64,000 bases of DNA from Pseudooceanicola spongiae (GTDB lineage: Bacteria > Pseudomonadota > Alphaproteobacteria > Rhodobacterales > Rhodobacteraceae): assembly GCF_014899185.1 (NCBI RefSeq), contig NZ_CP045201.1, positions 4,255,501-4,319,500 of the forward strand. Reading direction: 5' to 3'. The notes beneath the pieces were generated by a model. The model worked only from the letters and a program-made list of their open reading frames with translations. It made no database searches and was not told the DNA's origin. The translations under genes and the position numbers were made by a program. The number at the start of each line of letters is the position of its first letter. Position 1 is the first letter of the stretch. Positions 45,430 through 54,487 of the stretch are shown piece by piece.

Positions 45430-47412
45430 CTATTCTGCCGCGACAGGGGCTGGCGCGACCAGTGCCACCACGTCCATCATGATGCGGTTCAGCTCAAAAT
45501 CCTTCGGCGTATAGACGCGGGCGACGCCCATCTGCAGCAGGCGGCGCGCGTCGTCCTCGGGGATGATGCCGCCGACGATGACGGGGATATGGCCCAGCCC
45601 GGAGGCTTGCATCAGCGCCAGCGTGTCTTCGACCAGCGGCATGTGGCTGCCCGACAGGATCGACAACCCGATGACATGGGCCTCCTCGGCGCGGGCGCGG
45701 GCGACGATTTCCTCCGGCGTCAGGCGGATGCCCTCATAGGAGATGTCCATGCCGCAATCACGGGCGCGACAGGCGATCTGCTCGGCACCGTTGGAATGCC
45801 CGTCCAGCCCCGGCTTGCCGATGACGAACTTCAGCCGCCGCCCGAGGCTGTCGCTGGCGGCATTCACCGCCTCGCGGATCTCGTCCAGCCCTTCGGTCTG
45901 GTTGCTGACCCCGGCGGCGACGCCGGTCGGCCCGCGATATTCGCCGTGGATCGCGCGCATGCAGGCGGCCCATTCTCCGGTGGTGACGCCCGCCTTGGCC
46001 GCCGCGATCGAGGCCGGCATGATATTATCACCACCCGAGGCCGCTTCGCGCAGCGCATCGAGCGCCGCGCGAACCGCGTCAGCGTCGCGCGCTGCCCGCC
46101 ATTGGGTGAGGCGACCCACCTGTTGCGCCTCGACCGCAGGGTCCACGGTCATGATCCCCCCGTCGCTGCCCACCAGCGGCGAAGGCTCGGCCTCGCGCCA
46201 GCGGTTGACGCCGACGACGGTGATCTCGTTGCGCTCGATCCGGTTGACGCGCGTGGCATTGCTCTCGACCAGACGGGCCTTCATGTAGTCGATCGCCTCG
46301 ATCGCGCCGCCCATGGCCCCGAGGTTGGCCAGCTCCGCCCGGGCGGCCTGCTTCAGCGTGGCGACCTTGGCATCGACCGCCGGGTTGCCGTCGAACAGGT
46401 CGTCGAACTCCAGCAGGTCCGTCTCATAGGCCATGATCTGCTGCATCCTCAGCGACCACTGCTGATCCCAGGGCCGGGGCAGGCCGAGCGCTTCGTTCCA
46501 CGCCGGCAGCTGCACGGCACGCGCGCGGGCCTTCTTGGAGAGCGTCACCGCCAGCATCTCGATCAGAATACGGTAGACGTTGTTCTCGGGCTGCTGCTCG
46601 GTCAGGCCCAGCGAGTTGACCTGCACCCCATAGCGGAAACGGCGGTACTTCTCCTCTTCCACGCCATAGCGTTCAAGGCAGATCTCGTCCCAGAGATCGA
46701 CGAAGGCGCGCATCTTGCACATCTCGGTCACGAAGCGGATGCCCGCGTTGACGAAGAAACTGATACGCCCGACCAGCGCCGGGAAATCGGCAGCAGGCAC
46801 CCGGGGCCGCAGCTCGTCCAGCACCGCGATGCCGGTGGCCAGCGCATAGGCCAGCTCCTGCTCCGGCGTCGCCCCGGCCTCTTGCAGGTGGTACGAGCAG
46901 ACGTTCATCGGGTTCCATTTCGGCACATGCGCATAGCAATACTCGGCCACATCCGCGATCATCTTCAGGCTGGGCTTCGGCGGGCAGATATAGGTGCCCC
47001 GGCTCAGGTATTCCTTGATCAGGTCGTTCTGAACTGTCCCCTGTAGCGCCGCGACCTCCGCCCCCTGTTCCTCGGCCACCGCAATATAGAGCGCCAGCAG
47101 CCAGGGTGCTGTGGCATTGATCGTCATCGAGGTGTTCATCTCGGCCAGCGGGATCTGGTCGAACAGGGCGCGCATGTCGCCGATATGCCCGACCGGCACG
47201 CCGACCTTGCCAACCTCGCCCCGCGCCAGAATGTGATCGCTGTCATAGCCCGTCTGCGTCGGCAGATCGAAGGCCACCGACAGCCCGGTCTGCCCGCGCG
47301 CAAGGTTGCTGCGATAGAGCGCGTTGGAGGCTTCGGCCGTGGAATGCCCGGAATAGGTGCGGAACAGCCAGGGGCGGTCGCGGGTCGGGCTGTCTGGCGT
47401 GGTCTGGGTCAT
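45430..47412 (-). CDS. ecm: ethylmalonyl-CoA mutase
   Basis: A 660-aa B12-dependent mutase (also called MeaA). It rearranges ethylmalonyl-CoA to methylsuccinyl-CoA. N-terminal barrel: GLSVAFDLPTQTGYDSD and NTSMTINATAPWLLALY. The C-terminal domain has the B12-binding DxHxxG in GLDGHSNGAEQIA and GLSILSGSH. Single-chain form with the domain order of Ecm; a small-subunit methylmalonyl-CoA mutase is not adjacent. ATG 47412 (MTQTTPDSPTR) has GAGG upstream. It is divergent from ccr. Confidence 0.93.
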   Translation of the reverse strand: MTQTTPDSPTRDRPWLFRTYSGHSTAEASNALYRSNLARGQTGLSVAFDLPTQTGYDSDHILARGEVGKVGVPVGHIGDMRALFDQIPLAEMNTSMTINATAPWLLALYIAVAEEQGAEVAALQGTVQNDLIKEYLSRGTYICPPKPSLKMIADVAEYCYAHVPKWNPMNVCSYHLQEAGATPEQELAYALATGIAVLDELRPRVPAADFPALVGRISFFVNAGIRFVTEMCKMRAFVDLWDEICLERYGVEEEKYRRFRYGVQVNSLGLTEQQPENNVYRILIEMLAVTLSKKARARAVQLPAWNEALGLPRPWDQQWSLRMQQIMAYETDLLEFDDLFDGNPAVDAKVATLKQAARAELANLGAMGGAIEAIDYMKARLVESNATRVNRIERNEITVVGVNRWREAEPSPLVGSDGGIMTVDPAVEAQQVGRLTQWRAARDADAVRAALDALREAASGGDNIMPASIAAAKAGVTTGEWAACMRAIHGEYRGPTGVAAGVSNQTEGLDEIREAVNAASDSLGRRLKFVIGKPGLDGHSNGAEQIACRARDCGMDISYEGIRLTPEEIVARARAEEAHVIGLSILSGSHMPLVEDTLALMQASGLGHIPVIVGGIIPEDDARRLLQMGVARVYTPKDFELNRIMMDVVALVAPAPVAAE

Positions 47413-47661
47413 AGCGGGCCTCATGAGATTTCGTAGGGTAATTTAATTGCGCTTAGGCGTTCGTATCCGGAATAATGTGGTTCTGTCAATTCGCCGCGAC
47501 GCGGCGTAGCTGTGCTCCCGTGCGCGCGGAGTGAAGATTCACTGAGAAATAAAATTACAAAACAGATCACACAAGTATTGCATTGTTGCGCGACGAAAGT
47601 TATCCCAAAGCCATACCGAGCGATTCTGCATCGCGGCAATTCACGACCGGAGGAGGTTGTC
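47413..47661. promoter_or_regulatory. ecm/ccr divergent control region
   Basis: 249 bp with two candidate operators: CGCCGCG-A-CGCGGCG (47493-47507) and AGTGAA-GA-TTCACT (47530-47543). A TTGCATTGTTGCGC stretch (47578-47591) vaguely resembles other acetate-regulator sites. GGAGGAGGTTGTC precedes the ccr ATG. The region controls two genes of one pathway, so a shared regulator is likely but not identified. Confidence 0.55.
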
Positions 47662-48948
47662 ATGGCTCTGGACACCGATTTGGGCATCGCGCCCTATGAC
47701 GCACCGCAAAAGGACCTCTACGAGGTGGGCGAGCTGCCGCCCCTCGGCTATGTGCCGCGCCAGATGTACGCTTGGGCGATCCGGCGCGAACGTCACGGCG
47801 ACCCGGACACCAGCTTTCAGCAGGAAATCGTTGATGTCCCGACGCTGGAAAGCAACGAAGTTTTGGTCCTCGTCATGGCCGCAGGCGTCAACTACAACGG
47901 CGTCTGGGCGGGCCTCGGCGTGCCGATCTCGCCCTTCGACGGGCATGGCGCCGACTACCATATCGCGGGCTCGGATGCCTCGGGGATCGTCTGGGCCGTC
48001 GGCTCCTCCGTGCGCTCCTGGAAGGTGGGGGACGAGGTCGTCATCCACTGCAATCAGGACGATGGCGACGACGAGGAATGTAATGGCGGCGACCCGATGT
48101 TCTCCCCCTCGCAGCGGATCTGGGGCTACGAGACGCCCGACGGCTCCTTCGCGCAGTTCACCCGTGTGCAGGCGCAGCAACTGATGCCCCGCCCCAAGCA
48201 CCTGACGTGGGAGGAATCCGCCTGCTACACCCTGACGCTGGCCACCGCCTACCGCATGCTGTTCGGCCACCACCCGCATGAGCTCAAGCCCGGTCAGAAC
48301 GTGTTGGTCTGGGGCGCGTCGGGGGGCCTCGGCTCCTTCGCGATCCAGCTGATCAATGCGGCGGGCGGCAATGCCATCGGGGTGATTTCTGAGGAGGACA
48401 AGCGCGATTTCGTCATGGCCCTTGGTGCCAAGGGCGTCATCAACCGCAAGCAGTTCAATTGCTGGGGCCAGCTGCCCACCGTCAACACGCCCGAGTATAA
48501 GGAGTGGTTCACCGAGGCGCGCAAGTTCGGCAAGGCGATCTGGGACATCACCGGCAAGGGCAACAACGTCGATATCGTGTTCGAACACCCGGGCGAGGCG
48601 ACCTTTCCCGTCTCCACGCTGGTCTGCAAGAAGGGCGGCATGATCGTGATCTGCGCTGGCACCACCGGGTTCAACTGCACCTTCGACGTGCGCTACCTCT
48701 GGATGCACCAGAAGCGCGTGCAGGGCTCGCACTTTGCCCATCTCAAGCAGGCGGCGGCGGCCAACAAGTTGATGATCGAACGGCGAATCGATCCGTGTAT
48801 GTCCGAAGTGTTTCCTTGGGACGAGATTCCTGCCGCCCATATGAAGATGCTGAAAAACCAGCATAAACCGGGGAATATGGCAGTTCTGGTGCAGGCGCCC
48901 CGCACCGGATTGCGTACAGTTGAAGATGTTCTGGAAGCCGGTCGGTAA
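47662..48948 (+). CDS. ccr: crotonyl-CoA carboxylase/reductase
   Basis: A 428-aa member of the MDR family that reductively carboxylates crotonyl-CoA to ethylmalonyl-CoA with NADPH and CO2, the defining enzyme of the pathway. Seen: MAAGVNYNGVWAGLG, HIAGSDASGIVWAVG, NCWGQLPTVNTPEY, and the cofactor-binding WGASGGLGSFAIQL. The length and N-terminus (ALDTDLGIAPYDAPQKDLYEVGEL) fit the enzyme. It is divergent from ecm. Confidence 0.97.
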   Translation: MALDTDLGIAPYDAPQKDLYEVGELPPLGYVPRQMYAWAIRRERHGDPDTSFQQEIVDVPTLESNEVLVLVMAAGVNYNGVWAGLGVPISPFDGHGADYHIAGSDASGIVWAVGSSVRSWKVGDEVVIHCNQDDGDDEECNGGDPMFSPSQRIWGYETPDGSFAQFTRVQAQQLMPRPKHLTWEESACYTLTLATAYRMLFGHHPHELKPGQNVLVWGASGGLGSFAIQLINAAGGNAIGVISEEDKRDFVMALGAKGVINRKQFNCWGQLPTVNTPEYKEWFTEARKFGKAIWDITGKGNNVDIVFEHPGEATFPVSTLVCKKGGMIVICAGTTGFNCTFDVRYLWMHQKRVQGSHFAHLKQAAAANKLMIERRIDPCMSEVFPWDEIPAAHMKMLKNQHKPGNMAVLVQAPRTGLRTVEDVLEAGR

Positions 48949-49062
48949 CACCTCCTTAAGGCCCATAATGACAATGTGACAGGCGAGTCGATGGGCGCGC
49001 CTGACACTGTCTTTCAGGCGCATCCGGGGCACTCGCACCGTCTTTCATGGGGAGCGATGAAC

Positions 49063-49338
49063 ATGCGTGGACAGAACAGAGTTGAAGCGGACCTTGCGTC
49101 CCTGGCCATTCCGCGTATGGCGTCGGACCAGTGGATGGTCGACGTCCTTGCCGATCTGCAGGAGGCAGCGCGCGATCGCGGCATGATGGCTGTGGTGGAC
49201 CAGCTGGCCATCGCCACCCGCGTCACCAAGGAAGAGATCGTGCGCAAGCGCAACGAGGCCAATATTCGCCGCCCGAACGAGGTCGAGCATACGGCCTATT
49301 ACTACACCGTCCCGCCCGCAGGCTACCGCCGCAACTGA
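49063..49338 (+). CDS. small protein, paralog of the gene at 49632
   Basis: A 91-aa protein whose core, QWMVDVLADLQEAARDRG then a MAVVDQL-ATRVTKEEI helix, is near-identical in pattern to the protein encoded at 49632 (LWMIDVLADLQEAAQQRG). The remaining C-terminus is AYYYTVPPAGYRRN. ATG at 49063 was chosen because GGGGAG lies 8 bases upstream (49049-49054). Function unknown. Confidence 0.75.
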   Translation: MRGQNRVEADLASLAIPRMASDQWMVDVLADLQEAARDRGMMAVVDQLAIATRVTKEEIVRKRNEANIRRPNEVEHTAYYYTVPPAGYRRN

Positions 49339-49631
49339 CACCCTTGGGCCAGGCTGCGGGTTCCGGTCCCGACGTGGCCGGTCCAGCAATACCCACCTAT
49401 CGAGCGCCGTCAGGCGTGCCTAAACCTTGACCGCCCAAGGGTAAGCCCGTCCTGCCACGTGGACATTTTCTTGACGCGATAGTCAAAATATTCGATCTTT
49501 CAAAGATGATCCTGCAAGTTTCTGTAAACAAGCGGCTTTCAGACTTTGTCCTTTGACCTATGGCATTGTGATGGCTGCAAACACCGGCTGACGGTCGCTA
49601 TGCCGTCGCCCTGTTCAGCGCGGTTTCCGGT
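49339..49631. other. intergenic stretch between the two paralogs
   Basis: 293 bp. It holds TTGAC-GCGATA-GTCAA (49471-49486) and ATCTTT-C-AAAGAT (49495-49507), two short inverted repeats in an AT-rich stretch that could be the promoter of the second paralog. No coding frame is supported. Confidence 0.4.
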
Positions 49632-49850
49632 ATGAGATCCAATCTTTGGATGATCGATGTCCTGGCGGATTTGCAAGAGGCAGCGCAACAGCGCGGTCTC
49701 ACGGCCTTTGCCGACCAGCTCAGGATCGCAAGGCGCGTGGCGCATGCTGAAATGTCCAGCCATCCGGATGCGACGCCGCCGCCCGACGGCCCCGACAGCG
49801 CCGTACAGGATGTTTCGGGCGACGATCCGGGGCAGGACGAAACAGCCTGA
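49632..49850 (+). CDS. small protein, paralog of the gene at 49063
   Basis: A 72-aa protein sharing the WM(I/V)DVLADLQEAA core with the gene 570 bp upstream; 20 of about 37 aligned core residues look identical or conservative. Its C-terminus is acidic (DGPDSAVQDVSGDDPGQDETA), unlike the basic tail of the first. No clear Shine-Dalgarno. It precedes the helicase gene. Confidence 0.6.
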   Translation: MRSNLWMIDVLADLQEAAQQRGLTAFADQLRIARRVAHAEMSSHPDATPPPDGPDSAVQDVSGDDPGQDETA

Positions 49851-49923
49851 CGCCCGACCGCTTTTGCCACGCGGAGCCCGTATCCGTCTGGTGCTTTTTG
49901 CCCCCAGATAGTAGCGTCGCACC

Positions 49924-51462
49924 ATGACTGTTCCGGCGCTTACATTTTCCCATGATCAGGCCGACGCCTTCGATCGTATCGCCGAGGCTCTGGCCGAAGC
50001 GGGCATCAATCTTGTCGAGGGCACGACCGCTCAGGCCCGGGACGGCAAAAGCCGGGTTCTGGCGGTGATCGGCAAGGCCGGCTCGGGCAAGACCCTGCTG
50101 CTCAGCGCCCTGGCCGAAGCCTGCGAGGCTGCGGGCCTCGCCATAGTATCGGGCGATTACGAACCCAAACGCGGCCGTGAGCGTCGCAGTCTGGCAATCC
50201 TTGCGCCCACCAACAAGGCCGCTTCGGTGCTGCGCCTGCGCGGCGTGCGCGCCACCACGATCCACCGCATCCTCTATACGCCGGTCTATGACCCGGAGTA
50301 CGAAAAGGTCGCCGAATGGCTGGAAGGGCAGGGCGAGCGCCCCGTCGTCGAGGGTCTGACGGACGAGGCGATGGACCGTGCCAAACTGTTCTATGCGGGC
50401 AATAAATCGATCCCCGGGGCGCTTGCCGTGGCGGGCCTGCGCGGCTCTGACTTCATCACCGGCTGGAAGCGCCGCGATGACCCGCTCGACGTCGGCTTCG
50501 TCGACGAGGCTTCCATGCTCGACGAAAAGCAGTTCCAGGACCTCTGCGAGATCTTCCCGATCCTGATCATCTTCGGCGACCCGGCGCAGCTCGCCCCCGT
50601 CGGGCAATCCGGCGAGATGGTGTTTGAGACGCTGCCCGCCCCGGCCCAGCTGGTGCTGTCGCGCATCCACCGACAGGAGGCCGACAACCCGATCCTCGAC
50701 CTCGCCCACGCCCTCGCCGACCCTCAGGTCGATTTCTACCGCTTCGAGCGGATGATCGAGGAAGCCGCGCAACGCGACGAACGCGTGGTCTGGGCACAGC
50801 GGGTCGAGGCAGGCCTGATGGCACGCTCGCCAGTCCTTGTCTGGCGCAACGCCACGCGCATCCGCCTGATCAACGCCTTCCGCTCCGTCCACGGCGCGCC
50901 GGAAGATGCGCTTCTGCCGGGGGAGCCGCTGATCTGTGACGGCATTGAACTGCCTCTGAAGCACCGCAAGAAACGCCAGGATCTTGAGGCACGCGGCCTG
51001 ATCAAGGGCGCACAGGTCATCTACCTCGGCCCCGGCGCCAAACCCGGATTTTCGCGCCTGCACGTCGTCGGTGCCGAAAATCCGCAGGTTTCTGCGGCAT
51101 CGATCGTCAAGATCGAAAAGCCGGACGAGGAAGAACCCTTCATCCCCTACGCCGCGCGCATGGGCGCGACCTTTTTGCATGGCGCCGCAGTGACGATCCA
51201 CAAATCTCAAGGCAGCCAGTGGCCCGCAGTCCAGGTGTTCGCCCCCGACATCTATGCGGCTTCGCGCGCTGGTCGTGTCGAAGCGGGCCAGCCGCTGTGG
51301 AAACGGCTCGCCTATGTCGCCATCACGCGCGCCGAAAATCGCTTGCTCTGGGTGGTACGCAATCGGTTGTCGCGCCCTGACGAACCCCTCGGTGTCGCAG
51401 ATCTACGCGCCCGCGAGGCGGCACCGCTGGAACTGACGCAGCCGGAATCCGAAGACCTCTGA
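49924..51462 (+). CDS. RecD-like ATP-dependent DNA helicase
   Basis: A 512-aa SF1B helicase. Seen: Walker A GKAGSGKT (about 50-57), LAPTNKAASVL, motif II DEASML, GDPAQLAPV, a late TIHKSQGSQW motif V, and YVAITRAENRLLW (VI). The domain set is that of RecD-like/UvrD-C proteins without RecB or RecC nearby. It unwinds DNA in the 5'-3' direction by family; partners are unknown. It follows the two small paralogs. Confidence 0.9.
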   Translation: MTVPALTFSHDQADAFDRIAEALAEAGINLVEGTTAQARDGKSRVLAVIGKAGSGKTLLLSALAEACEAAGLAIVSGDYEPKRGRERRSLAILAPTNKAASVLRLRGVRATTIHRILYTPVYDPEYEKVAEWLEGQGERPVVEGLTDEAMDRAKLFYAGNKSIPGALAVAGLRGSDFITGWKRRDDPLDVGFVDEASMLDEKQFQDLCEIFPILIIFGDPAQLAPVGQSGEMVFETLPAPAQLVLSRIHRQEADNPILDLAHALADPQVDFYRFERMIEEAAQRDERVVWAQRVEAGLMARSPVLVWRNATRIRLINAFRSVHGAPEDALLPGEPLICDGIELPLKHRKKRQDLEARGLIKGAQVIYLGPGAKPGFSRLHVVGAENPQVSAASIVKIEKPDEEEPFIPYAARMGATFLHGAAVTIHKSQGSQWPAVQVFAPDIYAASRAGRVEAGQPLWKRLAYVAITRAENRLLWVVRNRLSRPDEPLGVADLRAREAAPLELTQPESEDL

Positions 51463-51506
51463 TCAAGGAAGTTTCGCTCAGCCTCGTACTGAGCCACGCA
51501 ACAAGT

Positions 51507-51561
51507 GGGGGCTCTGCCCCCGCCAGGCTACGCCTGTCTCCCCCGAAGTATTTCCGGCAAG
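51507..51561 (+). repeat. dispersed double-hairpin element, copy 3
   Basis: GGGGGC-TCT-GCCCCC (51507-51521), then CAGGC-TAC-GCCTG (51524-51536), then a TCCCCCGAAGTATTTCC tail. It is the third copy in the window, and lies between the convergent helicase and hbd genes. Confidence 0.65.
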
Positions 51562-51608
51562 ATGACACTGGAGCGCTGAGCTCTTCATCATCTTGCCTCA
51601 AATACTTC
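51545..51608. repeat. 21-bp inverted repeat
   Basis: Left arm 51545-51565 and right arm 51588-51608 are complementary at 19 of 21 positions, with a 22-base loop. The right arm belongs to a sequence seen also at 63388-63420 (CCTCCGGCGG...). It sits between two convergent genes, so it may stop both transcripts. Confidence 0.6.
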
Positions 51609-51628
51609 CGCCGGAGGCTTCTGCACTG

Positions 51629-52504
51629 TCAGCGGGTCGGAACCGGCGTCTCTCCGCGATAGTCGTAAAACCCACGGCCCGTCTTGCGGCCCAGCCAGCC
51701 GGCTTCCACGTATTTCGTCAGCAGGGGGCAGGGGCGGTACTTGGTGTCCGCCAACCCGTCGTGCAGCACATTCATGATGGCGAGGCATGTATCAAGGCCG
51801 ATGAAGTCGGCCAGTTCCAGCGGGCCCATCGGGTGGTTCGCGCCGAGCTTCATTGATTCGTCGATGGACTTCACGTTTCCGACGCCCTCGTAAAGCGTGT
51901 AGACGGCCTCATTGATCATCGGCATCAGGATGCGGTTGACGATGAAGGCCGGGAAATCTTCCGCAGAAGCAGCTGTCTTGCCGATCTTTTCCACCACCGC
52001 CAGGCAGGCCTGATACGTCTCGGCATCGGTCGCAATGCCGCGGATCAGTTCGACCAGTTGCATCACCGGCACGGGGTTCATGAAGTGGAAGCCCATGAAT
52101 TTCTCGGGCCGGTCCGTGCGGCTGGCCAGTCGGGTGATCGAGATCGAAGAGGTGTTCGAGGTCAGGATCGTCGTTGGCTTGAGGTGGGGCAGCAGGTCCT
52201 GAAAGATCGCTTCTTTCACGGTTTCGCGTTCCGTCGCGGCCTCGATGATCAGGTCGCAGGTGCCAAGGTCCGACAGCGTCTTGGTGGTCGAGATGCGGGC
52301 CATGGCGGCCGCCTTGTCTTCGGCGCTGAGCTTTTCGCGCTGCACCTGGCGGTCGAGGTTCTTGTTCACCAGCGCCACCGCGCGATCCAGCGCCTCCTGG
52401 TTGATATCGTTGAGCAGCACGTCATAGCCCGCAACCGCCAGCACATGTGCGATGCCGTTGCCCATCTGCCCTGCGCCGATGACGCCAATCTGCTTGATAT
52501 CCAC
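51629..52504 (-). CDS. hbd: 3-hydroxybutyryl-CoA dehydrogenase
   Basis: A 291-aa enzyme interconverting acetoacetyl-CoA and (S)-3-hydroxybutyryl-CoA with NAD. Seen: IGVIGAGQMGNGIAHVLA, SNTSSISIT, the catalytic His in GFHFMNPVPVMQLVE, and MGPLELADFIGLDT. It begins at GTG (52504), with GAGGAG 6 bases upstream; the family N-terminus (DIKQIGVIG) supports it. It is the (S)-counterpart of phbB. Confidence 0.94.
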   Translation of the reverse strand: MDIKQIGVIGAGQMGNGIAHVLAVAGYDVLLNDINQEALDRAVALVNKNLDRQVQREKLSAEDKAAAMARISTTKTLSDLGTCDLIIEAATERETVKEAIFQDLLPHLKPTTILTSNTSSISITRLASRTDRPEKFMGFHFMNPVPVMQLVELIRGIATDAETYQACLAVVEKIGKTAASAEDFPAFIVNRILMPMINEAVYTLYEGVGNVKSIDESMKLGANHPMGPLELADFIGLDTCLAIMNVLHDGLADTKYRPCPLLTKYVEAGWLGRKTGRGFYDYRGETPVPTR

Positions 52505-52661
52505 CTGAAACTCCTCTGTCTCTTGATGGGCGCAATGTGGACTGCTGGTGACATTGCCGCAAGGGCTCCCGTCCTGATCCTGATCATTTGTGCTGAATTT
52601 CCGGGTTAGCAATTTGGCAAGCTCTGCCCTGCAGATTGCCGGGGGGTGATGAGGTGGTGAG

Positions 52662-53510
52662 ATGAGCTTTGATCAGATGGGCCGGGGCGGGCTTGCGTAT
52701 GTCCCCTGTCGCTATGGCGCGTCACGGATGATGTTTCGCGGGCCGGCGCGGGCGTTGGACGGGGAGTATGTCGTCTGTCTTGGCGGGGCCGAGACCTATG
52801 GCAAATTCATCCCTGAGCCCTTCGCGGCGCGGGTCGAGGCCTGTCTGGGGCTGCCGGTGGTCAACCTTGGCTGGGCGAATGCCGGGGTTGACGCCTTTCT
52901 TGGCGATGGGGATCTGTTGCAGGTGGTGGCGGGGGCGCGGGCGGTGGTGATGCAGGTTCTGGGGGCGCAGAACCAGTCGAACCGCTTCTACGCCGTGCAC
53001 CCGCGCCACAATGACCGCTTTCTGCAGGCCACGCCCGCGATGCGGCGGCTCTTTCCGGAGGTGGATTTTACCGAATTCCACTTTACCCGCCATCTGCTGC
53101 ATACGCTCAACGCCGTCTCTGCCGTGCGCTTTGCCGAGGTGTGCGCCGACCTTCAGGCCGAATGGGGCGACCGGATGCGCCATCTGCTGGCCCGCATTCC
53201 CGCGCCGGTGGTACTGCTGTGGCTGGCCGATCAGCCGCCGGGAGCCGCGCCGCCCGGTCTGGGGCAGGAGCCGATGCTGGTCACCGGTGCGATGCTGGAG
53301 GCTCTGCGCGCGCATGTCGCCGGGATTGTGACAGCCGTGCCGGGGGCTGCGGCACTGGCCCAGGGCACACAAGGCATGGTCTTCTCGGCGATGGAGGCGC
53401 AGATGGCGGCGCAAGGCCTCCCGGTCGCCGCGCACGACATGGCAGCCGAGGCGCTGATCCCGGCCTTGCGCGCGCTGCTCGCATCAAGCGAAAAGGCCCG
53501 CCATTGCTGA
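52662..53510 (+). CDS. DUF6473 family protein
   Basis: A 282-aa protein whose order of segments matches my recollection of DUF6473: YVPCRYGASRMMFRGPAR, VCLGGAETYGKFIPEPF, NLGWANAGVDAFLGD, QVLGAQNQSNRFY, VDFTEFHFTRHLLHTL. The family is common in Rhodobacteraceae and of unknown function. The stop codon lies inside the terminator hairpin that also serves etfA. Confidence 0.8.
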   Translation: MSFDQMGRGGLAYVPCRYGASRMMFRGPARALDGEYVVCLGGAETYGKFIPEPFAARVEACLGLPVVNLGWANAGVDAFLGDGDLLQVVAGARAVVMQVLGAQNQSNRFYAVHPRHNDRFLQATPAMRRLFPEVDFTEFHFTRHLLHTLNAVSAVRFAEVCADLQAEWGDRMRHLLARIPAPVVLLWLADQPPGAAPPGLGQEPMLVTGAMLEALRAHVAGIVTAVPGAAALAQGTQGMVFSAMEAQMAAQGLPVAAHDMAAEALIPALRALLASSEKARHC

Positions 53511-53519
53511 CGGGCCTTT
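53492..53519. terminator. bidirectional terminator DUF6473/etfA
   Basis: AAAGGCCCG (53492-53500) pairs with CGGGCCTTT (53511-53519) across a 10-base loop that contains the DUF6473 stop codon. The symmetric arms serve both convergent genes. Confidence 0.88.
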
Positions 53520-53560
53520 CCAATCTCTGCAGGGCAGGGGGTGCCCTGCCGTGACGTGCC

Positions 53561-54487
53561 TTACAGCTTTTCGATCAGCTCGGGGACGGCGGTGAACAGA
53601 TCCGCGACCAGGCCGAAATCGGCAACCTGAAAGATCGGCGCCTCTTCGTCCTTGTTGATCGCGACGATCACCTTGGAATCCTTCATCCCCGCAAGGTGCT
53701 GAATCGCGCCGGAAATCCCGACAGCGACATAGAGCTCCGGTGCGACGACCTTGCCGGTCTGGCCGACCTGCCAGTCGTTCGGGGCAAAGCCCGAATCGAC
53801 TGCCGCGCGGGATGCGCCGACAGCCGCGCCCAGCTTGTCTGCCAGTTTCTCGATCAGCGCGAAGTCGTCTTTCGACCCGACGCCACGACCACCGGACACG
53901 ACAATCCCGGCCGAGGTCAGCTCGGGGCGATCGCTGGCGGCAACCTTGTCCTCGACCCATTCCGACAGGCCGGGGTTTTCAGCGGCGCCGATGCTCTCGA
54001 CCGAGGCCGAGCCGCCGTCGCCAGCCGCATCGAAGGTCGAGGTGCGGAAGGTGATGACCTTGGTCGCATCCGAGGATTTCACCGTCTGGATCGCGTTACC
54101 CGCGTAGATCGGACGCTCGAACGTGTCGGCGTCTATCACGGCGGTGACCTCGGACAGGACCATGACGTCCAGCAGGGCCGCAACGCGCGGCAGGATGTTT
54201 TTCGCGTCCGTCGTCGCGGGGGCGACGATGTGCGAATACTCCCCCGCCAGCGACACGATCAGCGCCGCAACGGGTTCCGCCAGGCGGTGACCATAGAGCG
54301 CATCTTCGGCGACCAGCACCTTGGAGACACCGGCGATCTTGGCGGCTTCGGCTGCAGCGTCGGCCGCCTTTTCGCCCGCGACCAGAACAGTCACGTCACC
54401 CAGCTTCGCGGCACCGGACACGGCCTTGGCGGTGGCGTCCATCGCCAGCACACCATCATTGACTTCGGCAAGCAGAAGAACGGCCAT
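53561..54487 (-). CDS. etfA: electron transfer flavoprotein alpha subunit
   Basis: A 308-aa FAD-carrying subunit. Seen: [20 protein letters not shown] at the N-terminus and the C-terminal FAD domain with [13 protein letters not shown] and [22 protein letters not shown] takes electrons from acyl-CoA dehydrogenases and dimethylglycine/sarcosine dehydrogenases and passes them to the quinone pool. Its ATG overlaps the etfB stop (TAATG). Confidence 0.96.
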   Translation of the reverse strand: MAVLLLAEVNDGVLAMDATAKAVSGAAKLGDVTVLVAGEKAADAAAEAAKIAGVSKVLVAEDALYGHRLAEPVAALIVSLAGEYSHIVAPATTDAKNILPRVAALLDVMVLSEVTAVIDADTFERPIYAGNAIQTVKSSDATKVITFRTSTFDAAGDGGSASVESIGAAENPGLSEWVEDKVAASDRPELTSAGIVVSGGRGVGSKDDFALIEKLADKLGAAVGASRAAVDSGFAPNDWQVGQTGKVVAPELYVAVGISGAIQHLAGMKDSKVIVAINKDEEAPIFQVADFGLVADLFTAVPELIEKL

